Source of the DNA: Gammaproteobacteria bacterium
GTDB taxonomy: Bacteria > Pseudomonadota > Gammaproteobacteria > HK1
Length of the DNA: 64,000 nt
Reading direction: 5' to 3'
Assembly: GCA_021773635.1 (NCBI GenBank)
Contig: JAJFJV010000013.1
Coordinates: 54,486 to 118,485, forward strand
In this document: piece by piece, positions 53,132 through 62,300 of the stretch
How positions within the stretch are numbered: the first letter of the stretch is position 1
Layout of the letters: each line of letters starts with the position of its first letter
Translations under genes and position numbers: made by a program
Notes under the pieces: model-generated
What the model was told of the DNA's origin: nothing
What the model saw: the letters and a program-made list of their open reading frames with translations, nothing else
Databases searched by the model: none

Positions 53132-53392
53132 ATCGGTCAGGGTTCAGGCGTTAGGGATATGAGGGGAAACGGCGTACTCGTCCTGACCGCCAGAGTTGGT
53201 CAAACCGGCATCGCCATGACGAGAATAACAAAAACCGACGTCGTCATTCTCATGGAGGCGCGACAAAAGCGCGCAGCGCGTTGAACGCCCAAAGGGCGGC
53301 CTGCAGGGTGAACGAAGCAAATAATCCGGGCTCCCTTCCCCTGGCAAGTTCACTGGCCTAAGGGGTGAGAAAGAAAGAGCGAAAGAGAAGAT
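53132..53392. repeat. Intergenic gap holding dispersed repeat A (copy 3)
   Basis: No gene. The third copy of the 78-bp dispersed repeat lies at about 53252-53329; its first bases (GTCATTCTCATGGAGGCGCGACAAAAG) diverge from copies 1 and 2 but the central and 3' parts match closely. No terminator was recognised on the minus strand after the adhesin stop. Confidence 0.7.
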
Positions 53393-56300
53393 CTAATTAA
53401 TAACCTGGCTAAGATTCTGGTCTACCAGAAGATTGGCCACGGAACCTGCAATGACATAACTGTTATAGGTCACACCACCATTCACCACCGTTCCGGCGCT
53501 GCCCCAGCCCTGCCCCGTGGAACTCACGGAATCGGCACCCGCCCCGTCACCGGTTACAAAAAGGGCGTGGGTTGTGTCCGACAGATCCAGCAGATCCCTG
53601 GCGTCCAGAGTCAATGCGTTATTTCCGGCTCCGGTGAGGTCGATACGCTCAATACCCGTATATTTATTGTGTACATGGAAACCGGTGGATGCAGCCAGAT
53701 TAGTAAAATCCAGCTCGAGATTATCGTTGCCCGCGGCAATCATCAGGGTATCGCCAGCGCCATCCACACCCAGGCCCGCGTTATCCCCACCCCCATCCAC
53801 CCGCTGCTCGTTACCGTTTACCCGCAAGGTATCGTTACCGGCACCACCACTCAGAACCACATTACTGAAAGTCGCCGCGCTCAGCGTATCCACACCGCTG
53901 CTACCGATCACGCTCTGACTGTTGGCTGTAGCAGTACTTCCCGCTGCCGTATTGAGATTCTGGGCGAAATCCTGACCATAGATGAGGTAGGCCTGCCCCG
54001 CTGCGCTGTCATTGGAAGTGGGTGGTGACGCAACCCGGGCACCCACAAGCAGATCGTAGAATCCATCGCCGTTGATATCACCGGCGATATCCACAGCGCT
54101 GCCGGTGGCCGTTGAACCGGCACCGTCCAGCACCAGCCCCTTGCCTTCCAGTAACTGGCCGGCACCAAAATTGACACCCAGGGCACCGATATCAACCATG
54201 CCGCCGATAGCGAAGGGATCTGAGAGCAGGGGGGATACATTGCTGGTGCCAAAGAGCACGTAGCCATTGGTCGAACCAGTGCCCGGCGCCCCCATCACGA
54301 TATCATCAAAGCCGTCGCCGTTGATGTCACCGCCACCCGCCACGGAGTAGCCAACCCGCTCACCGTTTCGGCCAAGAATAAGGAAGCCGTTGCTATTGGC
54401 GCCGACGAGGTCGTTGTCGAGATCCAGATTGGTAAAGCCCGAGGCCTTGCCAAACACCACGTTTACCATGGAATAGGTACCGCTGGTTCCGGGGCCGCCG
54501 ATGAGCAGATCATCAAAGCCGTCCCCGTTGAAGTCTCCCGCGGTTCCCACCGAGTACCCGGAGATGGTTTTTTCAACAAAGGTATTGTTGAGGATAAACC
54601 CGCCATTTGCGCCGTTCAGGGAATTCAGTCCGCTGGTGAAACCACCGGTGCCATTAGCAATATTCGTGGCAAGCGTGGCCAGATTCGTCTGGCTGTCACC
54701 AAAGATAACGTAGGCCTTCCCGGTGCTATTGGTCTTCGCGGTCGCACCAATGACAAAGTCATCAAGGCCATCGCCGTTTAAATCCCCTGCACTGCCCACC
54801 GAGCGTCCCAAGAAGGTACTGGCAGCAGGCCCGTCAAAGGACAGTACCGCATTGCCATTACTTCCCGTCAATGGTGCCAGCCCATCCAGGCCAGCACCGG
54901 AGTTACCAAAGGTCAGAAACACCTGCCCGGAATTGCTTCCATTATTGTCTGTCAGGTCTTGCCCCATTAGCAGATCGGTCCGGCCATCGCCATCCACATC
55001 ACCCGCCATACCCATCTTGAATACGTCAGCGGGCGGCGACACCGTGCCACCCGTCAGGGTGGCCCCATTTGTTCCATTCAAGCCGCTAAGGTCGAATCCG
55101 CTTGCGCCATGGAGTGAATCCAGTGCTGCAGCAGTATCACCCAAAACAACGTGCGCCAGCTGGGTACCATTAAAGGCGCCATCGCCGATCAATACATCGG
55201 CAAGGCCGTCTCCATCCACATCTCCACCACCACTTAGTGAAGCGCCGCTGCGATCAGAGTTATTGGCCCCCTCAAAGCGAAGCCCCTGACTGCCGTCAAG
55301 CAGGGCGACATCAAATCCCGTGGTGCCATTGGCCAGGCTACTGAGGCTGGCATTGCTTCCACCGAAGATTAGATAACTCTCCCCCTCGGTTGTTGTGCCA
55401 GTCCCGGGCTCGGCATCGGGCGCGCCGACAATAATATCGGCGAAACCGTCGCCGTTGACATCTCCACCAGCACTGGCAGCAGTACCAAGAGAATCACCAA
55501 TTAACCCGGTGGTGCCGTTGATTCCGTTGAGCTTGAGTCCATCGGCACCGTTTAGATTGTCCAGTGTTAGCAACGTAATTGCCGGTGCCCCACCAGTATC
55601 ATTGTCGTTGATGGTACCGACAGCAGACGCCGTACCGATGATCGCCCCACCGCCAGGATTGCTAAGTGTTACGCCAACGGTCTCGTCACCTTCCACATCG
55701 CCATCATCGGTGGTGGCCACCGTAAAGGTCCGGGTGGTCTGGCCGGCATTGAAGGTCAGGGTTCCAGAGTTTCCGGTGAAGTCGGTGCCCTGGATAGCGG
55801 TGCCGCTGGCCGTGGCAAAATCAACAGTCTGGCTTGCCTCGGCATCGCCGGTGCGGGTGACTGTAAAAGTAAGTGCCCCACCCTCGGTGGCCGAGGTATT
55901 AGCAATCGCAAAACTGGGTGATGCCTCGTCGTTGGTAATGGTGCCCTGGGCAGCCGCGGTACCGATCGTGGCACCGCCCCCGGGATTGCTGAGTGTTACC
56001 GTGAAGGTTTCACTGGGCTCGAACAAGGCGTCCTGGGTAGTCTGGACCGTGAAGGTCTTGGTGGTTTCCCCGACATTAAAAGTCAGCGTACCGCTATTGG
56101 CAGTGAAATCTCCAACCTCCGCCGTATCTCCCGCCTCGACGGAAGTGGCAAAGTCTACGGTTTGCGTGGCTTGGGCATCGCCCGTGCGGGTGACCGTGAA
56201 GGTCATCAACCCGCCTTCCAGAATGGACGCGATCCCGGCCGCAAAGCTGGTGGCCGGGTCATCATTGGTGACCGTACCCTGCGCGCTACCCGTGCCGATT

Positions 56301-59300
56301 ACCGAGCCATTTGTGGGATTGCTCAGGGTTATGGTGAAGGCCTCGTCCGCCTCGAACACGGTATCCGTAGTGGTCGCTACGGTGAATGTCTTGCTCAGCT
56401 GGCCTGCCGAGAAGCTCAGGGTCTGAAGCCCCGTGGCCGTGTAATCCTGCCCGGCGACGGCCGCACCATCGGAACTTTGATAGTCCACGGTCTGGATGCC
56501 CGGCGCGTCCAGGCTGCGGGTTACGGTGAAGACAATGCCGCTGCCATCCTCCAGTGCCGAGGAATCGCTAATAGAGAAGGCCGGAATATCATCGTCAATG
56601 ATGGTGCCTACGGCGCTGCCATCGGTGATGATCTCGCTGCCCCCTGCACTGATGTTGGCGGTGAAGGTTTCATTACCTTCCGTGGTGCCATCCTGCGTAG
56701 TCTGTACAGTAAAGGTCTTGCTGGTATCACCCTGGTTAAAGGTCAGGGTCCCGGCCGCCGCCGTGTAATCCTCATTGGCCGTTTCCGTCGCCGTGCCCGC
56801 AGCCGTCACATAGTCGATGCTCTGACTCGCCTGCGCATCCCCGGTACGGGTCACGGTGAAGATCATGACGCCCCCCTCACCTATGGAGCTGTCGGCTATC
56901 GCAAAGGTCGGGGCCGTCTCGTTGTCGTTAATCGTCCCGGTGGCACCGCCGGTACCGATGGTGGCATTGGCGTCACTGGTGGTAATGGCAACCGTGAAGG
57001 TCTCACCCGGATCGAAGAAGCTGTCGTCGTTAGTGGCGACGGTAAAGGTCTTGGCTGTCTCGCCCACCCCGAAGGTCAGGGTCTGGTTAACGAGGTTGGT
57101 GTAATCAGTACCCCCGCCCGTTGCGGTGCCAGCAGTAGTGTTGATGGTGATGTCCTGACTGGCAGAGGTATCACCGGTACGGTTGACGGTAAAGACGAGT
57201 CCCGTGCCCTCGGTGGCGCTGACATCACCGGCCAGGGAGAAGACAGAATCATTGTTGGTAATAGTGCCGGTGGCGGTGCCGTTAACCGGGTCGATACTGG
57301 CATTGGCATCACTGGTGGTCAGCGCAACCGTGAAGGTCTCATCCGGCAACTCCACCACATTGTCGTTGGTGGTATTGACGGTGAAGCTCTGGGTGGTAAT
57401 ACCTACCCCGAAGGTCAGGACCTGGTTGACGATGGCGGTGTAGTCGGTGTCCGCGGTGGTGGCGGTGCCATCGGCGGTGTTGACCGTGACGTCCTGGCTG
57501 GCGGTGGTGTCACCCGTACGCGTCACCGTAAACAGCAGACCGCCGCCCTCTGCCGCAGAGACGTCGGCGATGGAGAAGACAGAATCATTGTTGGTGATGG
57601 TACCGGTGGCGGTGCCATTGACCGGGTCAATGCTGGCGTTGGCGTCACTGGTGGTCAGCGCAACGCTGAAGGTCTCGTCCGCCTCCAGGGTGGTGTCATT
57701 GGTGGTGCTGACGGTGAAGCTCTGGGTGGTCACCCCTATGCCGAAGGTCAGTACCTGGTTGACGATGGCGGTGTAGTCGGTGTCCGCGGTGGTGGCGGTG
57801 CCGTCAGCGGTGTTGACGGTGAAGTCCTGGCTGGCATCGGTATTACCGGTGCGGGTGACGGTGAACAGCAGGCCGCCGCCCTCTGCCGCGGAGACATCGG
57901 CGATGGAGAAGACAGCGTCGTTGTTGGTGATGGTGCCAGTGGCAGTGCCATTGACCGGGTCGATACTGGCGTTGGCATCACTGGTGGTCAGCGCAACGCT
58001 GAAGGTCTCATCGGCTTCCAGAGTGTTGTCGTTGGTGGTGCTGACGGTGAAGCTCTGGGTGGTCACGCCTATGCCGAAGGTCAGGACCTGATTGACGATG
58101 GCGGTGTAGTCGGTGTCCGCCGTCGTCGCGGTGCCGTCGGCGGTGTTGACCGTAACGTCCTGGCTGGCGGCGATATTGCCGGTGCGGGTGACGGTGAACA
58201 GCAGGCCGCCGCCCTCTGCGGCGGAGACATCGGCGATGGAGAAGACGGAATCGTTGTCAGTGATAGTACCCACGGCACTGCCGTCACCGATGACTTCACT
58301 GCCCGTGGCACTGATAGTGGCGGTGAAGGTCTCGTCCGGGGATTCAAGGAGATTGTCCGCGGTGGTCTGGACCGCAAAGGTCTTGAACAGCGGGTCGCCC
58401 TGATTAAAGGTAATGCTGCCACTGGTGAGGGTGAAGTCACCCGCTCCGGCGGTACCCGTGGCGGTGCTGTAGGAGACGGTCTGGGAAGCCTGGGAATCGC
58501 CCGTACGACTGACCGTGAAGCTCATCAGCCCACCTTCGGTGATGCTGGTGTCGGCGATGGAGAAAACCGGGGCAGTGTCGGCATCAAGGATGGTGCCGAT
58601 CGCCGTGGCGGTACCAATGGTGCCCCCCGGCCCGCCCGTTACGCTACTGATGGTAGCCAGGAAAGTTTCCGATCCTTCAAACAGGGAATCCGTAGTCGTG
58701 GACACGGTGATGGTCTGGCTCAGGTCACCACTGCCAAAATTCAGGGTTCCCCCGGCGATAGCCGTGTAGTCCGTTCCCGCAATCGCGAAGCCGGCACCCG
58801 TTCCGGTAGCGGAGGTATCAAAACTCACCGCCTGCGCCACGCCAGAAATATCTCGAGTAACAGTGAAGCTAACGCCGCCACCCTCGGTGGCCGAGGCGGC
58901 GGAGATGGTGTAGACGGGGATATCATCGTCGGTAACCGTACCGGTGGCACTGCTGGTGCCAATCACCGCGCCACCGGTCTCTCCCGACAGGTTAACGGCA
59001 AAGCTCTCGTTACCCTCCGGCAGCACGTCGGCGATGGCCTGAACAGTGAAAGACTGTACCGACACGCCCTGATTAAAGGTCAGGGTTCCCGCAGCGGCAG
59101 TGTAGTCCGTTCCAGCAATGGCAAAGCCGGCTCCGGCGCCACTGTCTGCGGTGGCGTAATCCACCGTCTGTTGCATCTCGGCATCGCCGGTACGGGTGAC
59201 GAAGAAGGTCATGGTGCCACCGATGGCATCGCCTTCGACGACGGAGGCTCCGGCTATGGAAAAGCTGGGAGCCGCCTCATCATTGTTAATGGTTCCTTCC

Positions 59301-62300
59301 GCCGTAGCGGTACCGATGCTTGCGTTGGGTTCGGCTGTAGTCAGGGTGAGGACGAAGTTCTCGTTCAGCTCAAACAACGTGTCTTGGGTCGTCTGCACGG
59401 TGAAGGTCTTGGAGGTCTCGCCTATACCGAAAACCAGGGGTTGTGGGCCACCAGTGCTGGTGAAATCGCCCGACTCCGCCGGCTCGACGCCACCAATGGA
59501 AGTGGCATAGTTGACTGTCTGGCTGGCTGAAATATCGCCGGTCCGGGTCACCGTAAAGGTTACCGCACCACCCTCAGTTACCGGGGCGCCGGCCGCGATG
59601 GAGAAGACCGAGTCGTCATCGTTGATAGTGCCTACGGCACTGCCATCGGTAATATCACCTGCAAGCACCCCGGTGCTCGCGCTAATGTTGGCAGTGAAGA
59701 TCTCGTCCGGGGATTCTAGAATGCTGTCCGCGGTAGTCTGCACGGTGAACGTTCGAGTGGTCTGCCCCTGACTGAAGGTCACGGAGCCAGTCAGCGCATT
59801 ATTGAAATCTCCCGCACCTGCCGTACCGGTCACAAAGGCATAATCCAGGGTCTGGTCGGCTTGGGCATCACCCGTGCGGGTCACGGTAAAGGTCATCGTC
59901 CCCGCTTCGGTAACGTTGCTGTCGGCAATGGTGAAGGTAGGCCGGGCAGTGAGATCGTTAATAATCCCGGTGTCGGAGCCACCGCCACCGGCTATACCGG
60001 ATCCACCCGTGGGATTGAGCAGGGATACGGTGAAATTCTCCGCTCCCTCGAACAGTGAATCCGCACTGGTGGAGACGGTAAAGGTCTGGCTAAGCGACGC
60101 GCCCGGGTTGAAGGTAAGGGTCTGCAGCCCCGTGGCTGTGTAATCAAGCCCGGCGGCAGCACTGCCATCGGCACTCTGATACTGCACCGTCTGAACTGCC
60201 TGGGCGGCACCACTCAGGGTAACGGTGAAGGTAACGGCACCTCCCTCGTTTGCGGCTGCACCGGCGCTGATGGAGAAGTCCGGTGCCGTCTGCACATCAC
60301 CGATAGTCGCCGTGGTAGTCGCCACGCCGATATTACCCGCCGGCGTTCCGCCAGGATTGCTGATAGTGGCCTGGAAGGTCTCGGCCCCCTCAAACACGGC
60401 ATCCGCCGTGGGCGTCACAGTGAAGGCCTGGGTAAAATCTGTGGTACCGAAAGTGAGGGTGCCCGAGGCAAAGTTGAAATCGAAACCTGCTGCGGGACTC
60501 ATGGTGGCAAAACCGGCGCCGGTACCGGTCTCGGAAAGTGCGTAGTCCACAGTCTGAGACACAGTCGCCAGGATATCCCGGGTCACCGTAAAAACGATGG
60601 CGTTTCCTTCATCCGCCGAGACCACGGAAATATCGTAGACCGGCACATCGTCATCGATGATCGTGCCGGTGGCGCTGCCGGTGCCGATCGTAGCCCCTCC
60701 GGTGGGGCCACTCAGGGTGGCGGCAAAGGTTTCGTTACCCTCCGCCGTGGCATCCTGGGTGGTCTGCACGGTGAAGGTCTGGGTGGCCGGGACGCCCTGG
60801 CTGAAGGTGAGGGTGCCGGAGGCCCCGGTGTAGTCCTCGTCGAGGGCCTCAATGGCCGTGCCACTGGAGGTGGCAAAACTGATGCTTTGGTCGGCTACCG
60901 CGTCCCCGGTACGGGTGACAGTGAAGGTGACAATTCCACCCTCGGTGGCAGAGGCGTCGCTAATGGAAAAACTGGGGCGGTCGGTTTCATCCTGAATAGT
61001 GCCGGTCGCATTACCATTGCTGCCACTGATGGTTGCGCCGCCGGTGGCGCCGGACAGGGTGACGGCAAAGGTTTCGTCACCCTCGAAGATCGCATTGTCT
61101 GTGGTAGCAACGGTGAAGGTCTTGCTGTTTTCACCCGGTGCAAAGGTGAGCGTTCCGGAATTGGCGGTGAAATCCGTACCCTGAATGGCCGTGCCACTCG
61201 CGGTGGCAAAATTAACGCTCTGTGAATCCTCAACCGTGACTGCGGTACGGCTAACGGTAAAGGTCAGACCCGTGCCCTCTTCGCCCGATACATCACTAAT
61301 GGAAAATACCGGTGCGGCCTCGTCGTTGGTGATCGTTCCCTTGGCAGTGGCCGTAGTGATCACCGCACCATTGGTGGCTCCTGACAGAGTCGCCGTAAAC
61401 GTTTCATCGAGTTCAAAAGTCGTATCGGACGTAGTCAGTACGGTGAAACTCTGGGTGGCAGCACTACCCTGGGTGAAGGTCAGTGTACCCGCCGTACTGG
61501 TAAAGTCCCCAACCTCCGCGGTGTCTCCAAGGACAATCGATGTACCAAAATTGACACTCTGATCCGCCTCGGCATCGCCGGTGCGCGTAACAGTAAAGAC
61601 AATACCCGCACCATCCTCCAGCTCCGACGAAGCGCTAATGGCAAAGCTGGTAGCCGCATCGTCGTTTTGAATAGTCCCTTGCGCACTGGCAACACCCAGC
61701 GTCGCACCACCCTGGGGATTGCTCAGCGTGACGGTAAAGGTTTCGTCATTTTCAAACAGGGTGTCCGTGGTGGTCAGCACCGTGAAACTCTGGGTGGCAA
61801 CGCCCTGATTGAAAGTCAGCGTCTGCCCCGCAATCGCCGTGAAATCTCCCGCTTCCGCACTGTCTCCGGCCTCTATGGAGGTCGACACATCCACCGTCTG
61901 GGATGCTTCCGCATCACCGGCACGCGTAACGGTGAAGACGATACCAGCGCCATCTTCAGCCGCGGACGCACCGCTAATGGAAAAGACCGGTGTGCCGTCA
62001 TCGTTGTTGATCGTGCCGGCAACCGTGGGGGTGGCGATGGTCACACCGACGGGCGTGTCCAGGGTGACAGTAAAGGTTTCGTCAGTCTCGAGGATACCGT
62101 CATCCGTGGTCTGTACGGTAAAGGTCTTGCTGAGTTCACCCTGGTTGAAGGTGACGGTGCCGCTGGTGGCGGTGAAATCTCCAACCTCCGCGGTATCTCC
62201 TGCCTCAATGGAGGTGCTGAAGTTGACGCTCTGGGTCGGTTCAGCATCGTTGGAACGGGTCACGGTGAACACGATGCCGCTGCCCTCGGTGGCCGACGCC

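Noticed and set aside
57245..58246. Possible CRISPR-like array or tandem DNA repeat
   Set aside because: Units are 333-336 bp, in frame and encode one protein fold; no short direct repeats with unique spacers.
56162..59530. Long plus-strand open frame of over 1,100 codons in the adhesin region
   Set aside because: It mirrors the Calx-beta repeats on the opposite strand, is Gly/Asp/Arg-rich with no domain, and has no ribosome binding site; repetition alone keeps the frame open.
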